Assembly: GCA_036873135.1 (NCBI GenBank)
Contig: JAPTYO010000010.1
Location: forward strand, 19,833,772 to 19,897,771
Length of the DNA: 64,000 nucleotides
DNA from: Clarkia xantiana subsp. parviflora
Taxonomy: Eukaryota > Streptophyta > Magnoliopsida > Myrtales > Onagraceae
Reading direction: 5' to 3'
The notes under the pieces are model-generated. The model did not search any database and was not told where the DNA came from. It saw only the letters and a program-made list of their open reading frames with translations. The position numbers and the translations under genes are program-made. Positions within the stretch are counted from its first letter, which is position 1. The number at the start of each line of letters is the position of its first letter. Positions 1-12,769 of this stretch are shown in pieces.

Positions 1-660
1 GTTGATTTGTCGATGCTACTCCAATTGGTCTTGCCCCGCCCTAATCCGGGCACCGTGTTTGCTTCTAGCCATTCCAAACACCATCACCTGCACTAGAGGG
101 TAATAATTTTCTTGGGATCGCTCGGACCAGCTTCATCGCCGTTGCTCATTCCATCCTCTGCCACTTGCCTTGTCCGGAAAACGTCTTCTTCTACTTCATC
201 TCGGCAGAGTTCGACCCTGCAAGTTCACGAATTCCGAGTTAAATGGTACGGTCTATCTCACACGAGAATGAGATCTGGATATGGAGAGGGTGGGATCTGG
301 AAATGGAGTGGGTGGGATCTTGATTTTGTTCACAGGGAATGGAAAGGAGATGAAAGTGAAAGGAGGGGAAGGTGAGAGGGTGAGGGGTCACGGTGAACGA
401 AAATGCAAGTGGAGGGAAGGGAAGGTGAGGGTGGGAGAGGTCGGGACTGTGAAGGGAAAGAAAAAGTGAGGGGTGAGGAAATGTGAGGGTTTGGTGAATG
501 GATAGATAAGGCAGAGTGAAGGAAAGTAGAGCTGCTGTATTTATTTATACTTTGCTTTTCTTATAAACCGGTCGGACCGGGTTCGAACCGGGTCTGACCG
601 GACGAACCGGGAACCGGTGCACTGACCGGTTCGATACCCGGTCCGGTTCTGATAACACTG
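1..660. mobile_element. probable terminal part of a DNA transposon (hAT-like end)
   Basis: No gene is recognisable here. From about 560 to 660 the sequence is built from short CCGG/ACCGG-rich inverted motifs and ends with a run whose reverse complement begins CAGTGTTATCAGAACCGG, which looks like a terminal inverted repeat. The neighbouring retroelement LTR is cut off exactly at 660/661, so an insertion boundary there is likely. The other end lies outside the window, so neither the inverted repeat nor a target duplication (8 bp CTCCTAAG would be the right copy) can be confirmed. Positions 280-480 are purine-rich GA/GGG sequence whose short frames show no known domain. The hAT assignment is inference. 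Confidence 0.3.
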
Positions 661-1016
661 CTCCTAAGGGGTTTTACATATCAAGTAATTCATAAGTCCC
701 TCCATTGAGGAACTTGAGAGAAATCCTGAGAGAAATCCTCTCATCCCCTTAGTAGAGATTTCAGCACACCATAATCAGTCCGAGGTTCTGTCCCCGTTGA
801 AAAATCGATCAGAGGATTTGCTGCGAAGCTTATACCGCGTAGGACTTCTTCTCACGAAGAACTTGTACGGGTTCCGACCGGAGGATCAGAACTCCCTCCA
901 CATCGTTCTTGAGCAGGAAAGCTATTGAGGTATGTGTACATTATTCCGCTGCGTAGTTAGATTACTTGCATGTACACGTTTAGCATTCCGTAGTATTACG
1001 TCCTCGTAATCCAACA
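661..1016 (+). repeat. 5' LTR remnant of the copia element
   Basis: It aligns with the last ~380 bp of the 3' LTR at 15374-15976. Shared blocks include TCTGTCCCCG, AATCGATCAGAGG, TTTGCTG, TACGGGT.CCGACCGGAGGATC, ACTCCCTCCA, AGGTATGTGT, and a common end CGTAAT(C/T)C/TAACA. It lacks the first ~200 bp, apparently removed by the DNA transposon end at 660. The priming site expected after 1016 is not recognisable. Confidence 0.75.
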
Positions 1017-1083
1017 CTCTTATGGTCTATTTATCATGGATTTGAATGGATGTATCAATTCGAATAGAATGTATGCATTATCC

Positions 1084-1309
1084 TCCAGGGAAGCAGAGAC
1101 TGGCGAAGCCGAATAGCATGCGAGGTTGGGACATATAAGCTACGATAGGGTCCATTCATTGGCTCGAAGAGAGCTTTTTCCTGGTACCAGCAATGTGATT
1201 AAACACACTTGCCATGACTGTCTGGCTGGAAAATCAACCCGCAAACCATTTGTAGAAGCTCAACGAGTCGAGTATCCATTGCAGTTGATTCACTCCGATG
1301 TCTGTGGAC
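1084..1309 (+). pseudogene. copia GAG-pre-integrase and start of integrase (fragment)
   Basis: The frame reads HARLGHIS followed by CHDCLAGKSTRKPF and HSDVCG. LGHIS and the CxxC-type zinc-binding segment mark the GAG-pre-integrase domain, and the D of HSDVCG is the first catalytic aspartate of the integrase core. The tryptophan codon expected before HARLGHIS is a TAG stop (1114-1116). The frame is cut at 1309 by the inserted LTR element and resumes at 10906. It is non-functional. Confidence 0.8.
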
Positions 1310-2143
1310 TGGTGGATATACGCCCAAGCTACCACTAATTGGGTCCGAGAAATGGGCAGTAGCCAAATATATTCTGAAACTTAGAACACAAACACCCGGG
1401 ACCCATTACATGGGCCCAGAAAATATCCCGAGTGGCAAAAACAACTCGGGAAGACCCCGGGTGGAAAAACCATCCGGGGACACCCGAGCAAGGTCCTGCC
1501 TTGCTCGGGGCCCCGAGCAAGGCCATAGGGGTACCCGGCCCTATCCGTCCGGACGAGCCCCCCTTGTCCGGACCCCCACCCCCGGACGATATTTCGTCCG
1601 GGGCTTGCCTTTGGAAGGCCACACATCAACACTTAACAACATTGAACTTACCTACGGTCGAACTGAGGCCAAAGGTAACTTATTTACGGTCAAGGCCAAC
1701 TTATATTACGAACCTGCCACAATCGGACCAGTGAACCACTGGAACCGGGGCGGTCCGATAGGAACTCTATAAATAGAGGCCTCCTCTCCTCATTTGAATC
1801 CAATCTTACTATCACTTATACATGCTCTGCCTCCTCTCTACTTTATCTCTCTAAGAGTCCATACTCACTTAAGAATCGAAGAGGGCACACCGAGCACCAC
1901 CCCCCCTTTGGTCTCGGTATTGCCCCTTTTGCAGGTATCTCGAGGAGAAGGAAGAGCGGAGGTCCGAAGCAAGAAGGCACTCAGGACACCATGTGCGAAT
2001 AATGGGCCGACACCTCCTCCCCGACACCCATTCGCAAGTATGCAAGAAGAAGAAGCCCACGAGGCGGGAATACTAGAAGGAGAAGTCCTGGAAGAAGAAG
2101 AGTAAGGAAGGAGAAGCCCACGAAGGACACTCGTGAGCAAACA
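1310..2143 (+). repeat. 5' LTR of the nested element
   Basis: It matches 10179-10900 over its whole length except for about 112 extra bp around 1455-1570, a GC-rich stretch rich in CCCGAGCAAGG/CCGGACGAG. It begins TG and ends CA, as LTRs do. Confidence 0.9.
1768..1776 (+). promoter_or_regulatory. TATA box of the LTR promoter
   Basis: TATAAATAG lies in the middle of the LTR, preceded by GC-rich sequence, and is conserved in the 3' LTR at 10519. It probably marks the U3/R boundary where Pol II transcription of the element starts about 30 bp downstream. Confidence 0.55.
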
Positions 2144-2160
2144 TTGGCACCGTCTGCGGA
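2144..2160 (+). other. tRNA primer-binding site
   Basis: TTGGCACCGTCTGCGGA begins directly after the LTR end CA. TTGGC(G/A)CCGT is the usual form of plant gypsy priming sites. The tRNA used cannot be named with certainty. Confidence 0.6.
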
Positions 2161-4660
2161 TTCAAGCAAAAAACACGTAGCCTACTACTTATGCTCAATG
2201 GCAATAAATAAGAGGGTCCAAGAGAACAAGGGGGCGGCATAGTAAGGTACCTACCGGGGGTCTCTAGGAGTCTAGCATCCGATGGCAATAACCAAAGGAT
2301 GCTAAGAAACCGTCGTCCAATGGAGAACAACACCCCTTGGATAACACTCCACCAAGCTCCAAGACACCACGGTCGGTAGTCAAACAACAACTACCCCCAT
2401 CACCCCTAATGAAAGACAAGCCCCTGGTGGGGGTAACAATCAAACAACCAAGAACAGGCTAGAAGGCAAAAAAAGCGGCTACAACAAAAATGCACCCATG
2501 GCAGCTCTTCTAGAGTATACCAACGGGGTCAAGATGAGGAGGGACCAGAACAACAACCTCTCCACAATGAGGAGCAACATCCTCACATCCCTTCATGAAG
2601 GCACCTAGAGTAGCTCTTCCAGAGCACATCTATAGGAGACAACTGGAGGTGACCACTGAGCAACAACGACTCTATGAAGGCCATAACAACACCAATGAGG
2701 GAGAGATGAGCAATAAATCCATCCCCAGAAGAATATGGAATTCGTAAGAGCAACCACATACACTGAGGGGCAAGCATCACCAATGATAGCAAAGGAGGGT
2801 GCATGCATACTCATCCTCCCTCTATGAGCAAAAAGATAACCCCAAACAAGGAGGGCCACTATAGCCAGCATAGCTTGTATTGCCTACCTTGAGAAAATGC
2901 AATTCAAGGGGTCCCACTACGATATGCCTTTCCATGGAGAACAATATGGAGTATCATCATATAGAGTCCCATCCTACAATATACCTATGTACAGCAGTTA
3001 CAACCACCAGACACCCGCCCACCCAAGGGATGAGACACCACGCTACAAAAGCAAGGAATACTACTACAGCCCATCCGACAAGGCAAAAGCCTCCCTCTCC
3101 TCCTACCCAACACAATACTCATTTTTGAGCCAGAAGCCACTTCAACATTCAAGGAATGGTAGCACTAAAGGAGGAAGCAACACCAAACCTATGCTCATCG
3201 CAAGGGTCATCAATGACTTCAACATTAAAAGGATAGTGGATTCGAAAAAACCAACTTCCTGTGTAGGGGGAGTAATCATATTAACCAAGATTCTAGGGAT
3301 ATCATCAAACCCACATCCGCCCCATATTAAATAGCCATATTGAAGAGCCCTCGGCAATGTCAGCGTTTAACCTCGGAAGGAAGAACAAGTATTCTTGGGG
3401 AACAAATATTGGGAACTATACAACCACCAAGCCACGTGGAGGTTTCACACCAACAGATGTCTAGTGCTTCAATGGGCATAGAAGAGCACATAGACCCCTC
3501 CTGAAGAGAATAGGAATATCAAGGCTTAGAATAACCCCCACTATGGGGGCACACCTCCACCAATGGAGTAACACTTAGGTGGTGACGAAATTCACTCCCA
3601 TCATCCCGTCAGAAAAAGGTGGGGGCACCACAAACATTTCTTGAAGGAGGAAAAAGGAACTTAATACTACCAGAACGGCTAGTGCACGTTCTCTTAATTT
3701 CCAAAGATACATGAGAAGCGCACTCTACTGGAGAAACAAGAGTGATGGTGTCGTCATTAAGGTAAAACACCCTACTTGATAAACAAGTGGTGGTGTCACC
3801 ATAAGCAAGAACTGCTCAAGAACAACTCAACGCAAAACAATGTCAAGCGGCAAAATGAGGAGACACTCCGAACCAAAATCACCACTTTCGTGAACCAGAA
3901 TTGTTAAAAGCCATCACGGGGGGCAGCGATAAGTCCACAGTCAATCATTTAAAGGCCATGCCCAGCATAGGGATGGGGGCACCGCGCCAAACCAGCACCT
4001 ACGAAGATTCAATGGAAGAAACTGTAACGAAGATCAAAATCGAAAGACCCCCACGCCAATTATGGAAGATGCATGTAAGAAAAGCATGCTCAAAGAGCAA
4101 AAAAGAGTAAGGAGACAAAGCAACTTGGGGGGCACCAAACGAACAAGTGCTCGACACCCAACATAGAGGAACGAATATAAGCCTTATGAGGCTAAACAAG
4201 AGCAAATGGTGCAACTACCAAGCAGCTAAGGGGGCACCACCTGATCTAGTGCTTGATAGTCCACCCGGAAATAGAAGACGACGCAAATATGAGGCATGAC
4301 TACTTCCAATGGGAACCACAAAGGAAGGATACAACATAAGCCCAATACAAGGATTCACTCCTATGGTGGAAGCCACAGTGACCGCCCTCATAAGGCGACA
4401 CCCATAACTTATGTCGACTAGGAAAGGCGGAAAGGCACATATCAACCAACACTTCCATCGGATAACATTGGAAGAAGTTCTACACCCGAAGAGAAAAGGG
4501 AGGATCCGCTTCCATTATCTAATTTATTATTACCAAAAGAAGATCTATGAACTCCACTCAGACTTTCATTTCTATAAGAAATGACAATATCACTAAATGA
4601 ATCAAATACTTTTCAGGGCACAAGATGAAAGAAGAAAGGTGCCATCAATCACAAAGAGGA
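2161..4660 (+). pseudogene. degenerate gag/protease region of the nested element
   Basis: No intact gene is present. The longest open stretch is 2897-3331 (about 145 codons). It is rich in Tyr, Ser, Pro and His and near its end reads MLIARVINDFNIKRIVDS, which resembles the stretch leading into the catalytic aspartate of Ty3/gypsy retropepsins (…KRILVDxGSS), but the GSS part is lost. A possible gag start (MAINKRVQEN) lies at about 2198. The assignment is by faint resemblance. The remaining sequence up to 4660 shows only short broken frames. Confidence 0.3.
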
Positions 4661-4669
4661 GGCGTCATT

Positions 4670-5775
4670 TACAATCGAAAAGGGACGTAAGACCCATAGG
4701 GCTACCCTTACAACCAAAAATGAGAGAACCAAATGGACAACCTTGACATATGGTAAAGCGATCGACAACCTTTACATATGAACAAGGGAAGATCTATACG
4801 GACGACCATTACAACCGAAAAGGGACGTAAGACCCATAGGGCCACCCTTACAACTGAAAATGGGAGAGCCAAGTGGACAACCTAGACATATGTTAAAGCG
4901 ATCGACAACCTTTATATATGAACAAGGGAAGATCTATACGGACGACCACTACAACCGAAAAGGGACGTAAGACCCATAGGGCCACCCTTACAACCGAAAA
5001 TGGGAGAGCCAAACGGACAACCTTGACATATGTTAAAGCAATCGAAAACCTTTATATATGAACAAGGAAAGATCTATACGGACGACCATTACAACCGAAA
5101 AGGGACGTAAGACCCATAGGGCCACTCTTACAACCGAAAATGGGAAGATCCAAAAGGACAACCCTGACATATGATAAAGCGATCGTCAACTTTTACATAT
5201 GAACAGGGGAAGATCTATAAGGACAAACATTACAACCGAACAGGGACATAAGACCCACAGGGCCACCCTTACAACCGAAAATGGGAAGATCCAAAAGGAC
5301 AACCCTGACATATGATGAAGCGATCGTCAACCTTTACATATGAACATGGGAAGATCTATAAGGACAACCATTACAACCGAAAATGGACATAAGACCCACA
5401 TGGCCACCCTTACAACCGAAAATAGGAAGATCCAAAAGGACAATCCTGACATATGATAAAGCGATCGACAACCTTTACATATGAACATGGGAAGATCTAT
5501 AAGGACAACCATTACAACGAAAAGGGACATAAGACCCATAGGGCCACCCTTCCAACCGAAAAGGTAAAAAAGACCCATAGGGCCACCCTTCCAACCGAAA
5601 AGGGGAAGATCCAAAAGGACAACTCTAAAATATGATAAGGCGATCGACAACCCTTACATATGGAAATAGAAAGATCTATAAGGACAACCCTTACAACCGA
5701 AAGGGGACATAAGACCCATAGGGCCACCCTTCCAACAAAAAAGGGATATAAGACCCACAGGGCCACCCTTCCTAC
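4670..5775. repeat. ~140-bp tandem repeat, about 7-8 copies
   Basis: The marker GATCTATA recurs at about 4791, 4931, 5071, 5212, 5353, 5493 and 5672. Each unit contains CATATG, AAGCGATCGACAACC, TTACAACCGAAAA, GGGAC.TAAGACCCA and AGGGCCACCCTT. The last unit is longer because part of it is repeated. Open frames here are by-products of the repeat. Confidence 0.85.
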
Positions 5776-5849
5776 ATGTTATGAGATATAAGTCCCCCAA
5801 TCAAATGGCAACTCATCAAACAAGATATAGAGCGTAAGTACTCCAACAA

Positions 5850-6262
5850 GTGACTATCATGTCTATATATATCAAAAGAGGGTACCATCCCCCCTATATA
5901 CTTCATCAAATGGCTATCATGTCCATATATCAAAGGAGGATACTATCCCCCTATACATCATCAAATGGCTATCACGTTCATATATCAAAGGAGGATACCA
6001 TCCCCCTATACATCATCAAATGGCTATCATGTCCATATATCAAAGGAGGATACCATCCCCTATACATCATCAAATGGCTATCATGTCCATATATCAAAGG
6101 AGGGTACTATCCCCCTATACATCATCAAATGGCTATCACGTCCATAAATCAAAGGAGGATACCATCCCCCTATACATCGTCAAATGGCTATCATGTCCAT
6201 ATATCAAAGGAGGATACCATCTCCATATACATCAACAAGGGCTATCACGTCCATATATCAAA
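5850..6262 (+). repeat. ~55-bp minisatellite, about 8 copies
   Basis: The unit runs GGCTATCATGTCCATATATC, AAAGGAGGATACCATCCCCC, TATACATCATCAAAT. Copies start about every 54-55 bp between 5850 and 6240. The same minisatellite occurs in reverse orientation at 15977-16376, in a different element. Open frames across it (YHVHISKEDTIP-type repeats) follow from the repeat. Confidence 0.85.
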
Positions 6263-6323
6263 AAGTTGTGCCCTGGCAATGCTTCTCAGCACGGGTGCCA
6301 AAATCCTTGGAAGCTAGGAAATC

Positions 6324-7505
6324 CTAGACTCTAATAGCTTTACCATTATCGACATCAATGGCCTCGCCCCTCACAACTCCAACAGTCTCACCCTCGGCTA
6401 AACCAGATATCCTACCCTCTCCAAGAGCAGGACGAAGGGTGTCCTCCATCCTCACATGTGCCATCAAATCATCAGCTGAAGGCCAACCACAGACGAATGA
6501 GGGGGAAGAAAGCCGATACTTCCCTCTCCGAAAGGGTGTCATCTTCAACACCGTCGTTCTCCTGAAACAGGGAATACCGATATTAAAGCCAACATACAAG
6601 TCAAAGAAGTAAAATCACAAGTAACTCGATGAATCGCATAACGAAGGAGAGACGGGGCGCACCGTTTGAATCCCCGTAGCACATACCTCCCCCTCTGAGA
6701 AATGATGCACGGACTCAAAGGAAACCTTCGTGTTCCCAATATATATCAGTTTCAAGGCTGGCTTGTCGGACATGGAGAGTTGGAAAAACGCGGGATGCGC
6801 ATCCCTCACAAGAGGGGAGTCTAAAGACCAAGGAACATCACGATCCTCAAGGAAAAAGTAATATTTATCCCAATGACAATTACCATTTTCAAAGGCAAAG
6901 ATGAATCGACGTTCGCTATTCCATTTAACATCACCTAATCCAGAGAACCCCTAATGAGACAACAAGGGGTACTAGATCGCTAAGGAACAGAATCCTGACC
7001 CACCACCGAGCTAGATACAATAGAAGCATCGGAAGAGATGAAGGGAGTAAGCCCATAGTTGGTGGAGGCACAATACTCTAACTCCGACCCAAGCACGAAT
7101 AGCAGAGAGGGAAATATCAAGAGAGGAAATTCGATAATGCTTGCAAAGCTCTCGAAGTTCCTCACAATAAAGGAAGCGAAGCCCCGCCTTAATCTGATAA
7201 ATATACACCACCGACACACCATCCGGGGGCGGAGTAACCGAACTGCCAACATAGAGATACGACATAGCGAAGGGATAAAACGACTTTCCCAAACCAAACA
7301 ACCCAGCAGCCTTAGCATGAGAAAGGAACCCGCTCCTACTCAACAAATTCTCAATAAACTCCTCGAATGGGAACACGGGGTCGCGAAGAAAGGCCACCTC
7401 ATCCTCAAGAATGGGCTTCAACACGACATCCGACTCCGAATTAGAATCGGACAATTCAAGAGCATAGTCCGGAATTGGGTCGGGGTGAGGAAACCGCTTC
7501 CCCAT
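6324..7505 (-). pseudogene. antisense ORF remnant, 'putative gypsy-type transposon' domain-like
   Basis: Read on the minus strand, the frame opens at 7505 with an acidic start, then FPFEEFIENLLSRSGFL…, then YIYQIKAGLRFLYCEELRELC. That resembles the plant 'putative gypsy type transposon' (Transposase_28-like) proteins, in which …EAGLRLPLHPF… is conserved. After a frameshift near 7010 the homologous order continues with FAFENGNCHWDKYYFFLEDRD and WSLDSPLVRDAHPAFF, ending near 6330. At least two frame changes make it a pseudogene. Tat-group gypsy elements are known to carry such an extra gene, often antisense, before the 3' LTR. The family match is from memory of the pattern. Confidence 0.45.
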
Positions 7506-7713
7506 AAAGAATACCTTATGAGGGTAGCGGATTACAGGGGCCTTGGTAGCAAGGCCACTGCGGAAAACTTAGAAGAAGAAGACTTAATCATGGTAGGAAG
7601 AGAGTGAGGCGACGACCTTTAGCTCCTAAAGCACGTGTGACAATAAAAAAAAGACGGTTCGTCAGAAATTACCAATCCCATCTCAAGACATTATACAATA
7701 TCCATCAAGACCG

Positions 7714-8642
<929 letters not shown>

Positions 8643-8988
8643 GTGGATAAACAAACATCACAAGAACCCCTAAGGGGGAAATGAGCAAGACCATCCCAAC
8701 ACTACCCTAGGTAGCCGGGGGAGGGACCAAACACCTACAGCGAGCTGTGTAGCAACCAATGGCATGAAAGGAATAACCTTATATATGAGCTACCAAGCGT
8801 AGTCAATACAAGGAATATTCCCTTATATATAAAAACGTGTCCGCTACGGGGGCACTCACACAGTCATCAGTTACCAAGCGTAACCAGCACAAGAGGGAAC
8901 TCCTACATGTAAAGACATCAAAACACTCACTACGGGAGTAGCGATACATACATGGGCTGCCAAGCGTAGTCAACTCGAGGGTTAACAC

Positions 8989-8989
<1 letters not shown>

Positions 8990-9032
<43 letters not shown>
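8990..9032. repeat. C homopolymer, 43 bases
   Basis: An uninterrupted run of 43 C follows GTTAACACA, 672 bp from the 120-base G run and on the complementary strand relative to it. The flanks show no gene. Confidence 0.9.
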
Positions 9033-9033
<1 letters not shown>

Positions 9034-9875
9034 TGTCCGAAACGCCAAACACACCCACTGTCACAGAGCATGATCAACACAAGGACCAAACCCCCTCTTA
9101 TGAAGGAGCAAGGTGTGCACACAGCAGAGGCAGCCTCAGCACTGAGCCACGAAGGCAAAATCAGCATCCGGGAAGCCCCGAGAACAAATCACAAGAAAAT
9201 CCACAAGGGAAGAGGTCCCTTAACCTACACGAAGGGAGTAACGATCCAACATATATAAAGGGAATAACCTTCTACATCCATTTATAAAAACTCTTTTATA
9301 CAAAAGGCAAGAGGAGGAATTTTTACCACTCTCACCTCCATCTATATAGAGTAAATTGAAGGGATAAGGTTAAAGGACCAAGCCCACGCCCCAAAAACGA
9401 GGAGAAAAACGCCACGCCCATTGAAGGCCAAAGCCAGGAGATCATACTCGCACCCTCACAAACGGAGTGCAACACCACTCTCAAAACACCCTATTGGCTC
9501 CAAGAGCCTAAAAAGGAGGTTCCTCCAATAAAGACACGGTCCTAAGGCTAAGTGAAATGGGACTAAGGCCCATATTTCATACTTATAATCAAATACATCA
9601 TCCATATACATACTTGGACTAACACCCATGTTCAGGTCGACTAACGCTCACATGTTATATGAACGTCCTTCCAACAGGGGATGACGCATAACCTCTCTTA
9701 TAAAGAGTTGTGTCAAATGCTTCCACAAGAAACCCCAATAAGACGGAGACTCAAATAAAAGGACATAGTCCTAAGGCTAAGTAAAATGAGAACAAGGCTC
9801 GCAACTCTTACCCTTACACAATATATATACATGACATAAATTTGCTTAAATTAGCAACAATGTTTTGTGTATCCA

Positions 9876-10095
9876 GCTTCCTTGAACAGGGGGCAAGGAA
9901 AGTTACAACGTTCCTTGAGCACTCAACGAAGGCCGGGACCATCTCAAAGCTTCTTCGAACAGGGGGCAAGGAAAATCGCGATGTTCCTCGAACACTCAAT
10001 GGAGGTCAGGACTGTCTTAAAGCTCCTTTAAACACGGGGCAGGGAAAATTATGAAGTTCCTCGACCACTCGATAAAGGTTGGGATCGTCACGAAG
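9876..10095. repeat. 73-bp tandem repeat, three copies
   Basis: Units start at 9876, 9949 and 10022. Each contains GCTTC.T.GAACAGGGGGCA, AGGAAA, GTTCCT.GA.CACTC and GG..GGGA..ATC. It ends just before the polypurine tract of the nested element. The stretch 9033-9875 holds no recognisable gene. Confidence 0.75.
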
Positions 10096-10166
10096 GTACA
10101 TTTCGCAACTCTCTTGGGCGATATTCCGCTAAAAATAGAGTCAAGAAAAGGTGAACCATTCCTTGA

Positions 10167-10178
10167 CTCGGGGGAAAA
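10167..10178 (+). other. polypurine tract of the nested element
   Basis: CTCGGGGGAAAA immediately precedes the 3' LTR start TGGTGGATAT, in the position where plus-strand priming occurs. A nearly identical tract precedes the LTR at 18051, which links the two elements. Confidence 0.7.
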
Positions 10179-10900
10179 TGGTGGATATACGCCCAAGATA
10201 CCACTAATTGGGTCCGAGAAATGGGCCGTAGCCAAATATATTCTGAAACTTAGAACACGAACACCGGGGACCCATTACATGGGCCCGGAAAATATCCCGA
10301 GTGGCAAAAACCACTCGGGAAGACCCCCACCCTCGGATGATATCTCGTCCGGGGCTTGCCTTTGGAAGGCCACACACCAACACTTAACAAAATTGAACTT
10401 ACCTACGGTCGAACCGAGGCCAAAGTTAACTTATTTAGGGTCAAGGCCAACTTATATTACGAACCTGCCACAACCGGACCAGTGAACCACTAGAACCGGG
10501 GCGGTCCGATAGGAACTCTATAAATAGAGGCCTCCTCTCCTCATTTGAATCCAATCTTACTATCACTTATCCATGCTCTGCCTTCTCTCTACTTTATCTC
10601 TCTAAGAGTCCATACTCACTTAAGCATCGGAGAGGGCACACCGAGCACCACCCCCCCCTTTGGTCTCGGTATTGCCCCTTTTGCAGGTATCTCGAGGAGA
10701 AGGAAGAGCGGAGGTCCGAAGCAAGAAGGCACTCAGGACACCATGTGCGAATAATGGGCCGACTGGGAACCTCCTCCCTGACACCCATTCGAAAGTATAC
10801 AAGAAGAAGAAGCCCACGAGGTGGGAATACTAGAAGGAGAAGTCCAGGAAGAAGAAGAGTAAGGAAGGAGAAGCCCACGAAGGACACTCGTGAGCAAACA
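10179..10900 (+). repeat. 3' LTR of the nested element
   Basis: It is collinear with 1310-2143 but lacks the GC-rich ~112 bp, and it has scattered substitutions (for example a GGGAA insertion near 10767). TATAAATAG is at 10519-10527. It is followed by the TGGAC target duplication at 10901-10905, after which the copia integrase resumes. Confidence 0.9.
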
Positions 10901-10905
10901 TGGAC

Positions 10906-11616
10906 CAATGAGTGTAACCTCTAGGAACGGGAAACGATAATTCGTAACTTTCATTGACGACTACACCCGTTATGGGTTTATTCATTTGATTGCTCGTAAA
11001 TCCGAGGCAATAGATTGCTTTAGAAACTTTCTAAACCTCGTAGAGAATCAACAGGAGCGAAAGGTAAAAACCTTACGCACTGATAGAGGTGGAGAATATC
11101 TCTCTAATGAGTTTGAAAAGTTGTGCAAAGAAAGAGGGATAGCCCATCAAACGACAATCCCCAACACACCACAGCAGAATGGTGTGGCTGAATGTCGTAA
11201 TCGAACACTCCTTGACATGGATAAAACCATGATGACGCAGGCTCAATTACCTATCTCCTATTGGAGTGATGCGTTGTTGAATGCCACTCATGTAATAAAC
11301 CTTGTCCCAACCAAAGCAGTAGACACAACTCCATATGAGCTGTGGTATGGAAGATAATTAGATCTCACCAGATTGCGACCTTGGGGTTGCGCTGCCTATA
11401 CACAAACGACTGACATCCGTTTGCAAGTTAGGACTAAGAGGACTAAAGAGTATCTTTATAAGGTACTCAGAGAACTCTAAAGGTTACGTATTTGTGTCAG
11501 CTCAAGAAAATGGTGGCGTGGTCGAACATGAATCCAGAGACGTAACTTTCCTTGAGGACGAATTCCCAACGCTTGTCGAAATTAAAACAGATGAAATATT
11601 GACTGAACTAGAGTAG
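10906..11616 (+). pseudogene. copia integrase, continuation (broken)
   Basis: The frame resumes directly from 1309 and shows FVTFIDDYTRYGFIH, then RTDRGGEY with the second catalytic Asp, and NGVAE with the catalytic Glu, so all three acidic residues of the DDE core survive. Stops lie at 10938 and 11355, a frameshift falls near 11430-11480, and another stop is at 11614. LRPWGCAAY and DVTFLEDEFP mark the C-terminal integrase region in shifted frames. It cannot give a functional product. Confidence 0.85.
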
Positions 11617-11676
11617 GATAGTATTGATGATCAGGTCCCACTTACTTCGAGTGGGAGATTTGAACAGGAAACACAA

Positions 11677-12769
11677 GTGAATGACATGGTTAATGATAAT
11701 GGAAAAATTTTCATTCTAAACCCAGTGGGAGGATTAAACCCTACCACACAAATCACTGTTGCCGCAGAGACGAATCAAGTTGAACCTGATAATCATGTAG
11801 CTGGACTGATACCACAACCACCAACACTACCCATTGTTCCCAGTGGGAGTACTCCGACCAACTTGGTTCCAGGTCCTAGTGATCAAGGAATCCATCTCGG
11901 GGATAGGATCCCGAGACCAAGAGGCCGTCCGAGAAAGGTTGTAGGTCAAGGTTCTAACACTGCTCTTGTTCCCAGTGGGAGTGATGCTTCGAATGGAAGC
12001 ATTGTCCCGAGTGGGAGTAGCGTTCAAAATCAAGATGGGGGGGGGGGGGGGGGGGGGGGAACGCCTAGACGTAGTCAAAGGCATCGAACTTCTCCTAGGA
12101 AGTATCCCATCGAGAGAGGAGAAATCTTCACTCTAACATCTGTTGACGAACCAGTAACGGTTCAACAAGCGTTGGAAGGACCTCAAGCAAAGGAATGGAG
12201 GAATGCAATGGAGGAAGAGATCTCATCAATGAAAGACAATTCGGTATGGTCTTTGGTTGCTGCTAACCGTAGAGCCATAGGAGCAAAATGGGTTCTCAAA
12301 CTGAAACTCACTGCTGATGGAAAAGTCGAGCGATACAAAGCTCGACTTGTTGCGAAAGGATATACCCAACTTCACGGAGTGGACTTTGACGAAACATACT
12401 CACCAACTGTGCGTTACACCACAGTTTGGGCCATTCTGGCCTTGGTTGCAAGTCTCGATCTCGAGCTGCACCAAATGGATGTTAAGACCGCATTCCTACA
12501 CGGAAACCTGGAGGAAGAGATCTACATGGAGCAACCAGAGGGTTTCATTACTCCTGGCAACGAACTTAAAGTTTGTAAACTCCAAAGGTCTATTTACGGT
12601 CTCAAACAGTCGTCTCGACAATGGTACCGCAGATTCCACGAGGAAATCGTAGGAAACGGATTTGTCAATCTTCACGAGGATCCGTGCGTGTATTACAAGA
12701 CCTCCGGGTCTAAGTATGTCATCTTAACTTTATACGTGGATGACATACTCCTGGTTGACATGAGTTTTA
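11677..12769 (+). pseudogene. copia linker and reverse transcriptase (truncated by MITE)
   Basis: A long open stretch. Residues 1-125 are the hydrophilic linker with repeated VPSGS and PRRSQR motifs, including a glycine run encoded by 23 consecutive G (12037-12059). The reverse transcriptase follows: WRNAMEEEISSM, GAKWVLKLK, RYKARLVAKGYTQ, DVKTAFLHGNLEEEIYMEQPEGF, YGLKQSSRQWY and the catalytic LYVDDILLV. The MITE at 12770 introduces a stop soon after YVDD. Apart from that insertion the domain looks well preserved. Confidence 0.9.
12037..12059. repeat. G homopolymer, 23 bases, inside the copia linker
   Basis: It encodes a glycine run and keeps the frame as written. Its true length is uncertain, because such runs are prone to sequencing and slippage errors. 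Confidence 0.85.

Noticed and set aside
661..1016. Treating 661-1016 and 15374-15976 as LTRs of two unrelated elements
   Set aside because: They are diverged but collinear over many blocks with matching ends, and the pol fragments between them form one copia order; one old element is simpler, though not proven.
5850..6334. 155-codon Tyr/His-rich frame
   Set aside because: It is the translation of the 55-bp minisatellite, changing frame from unit to unit.
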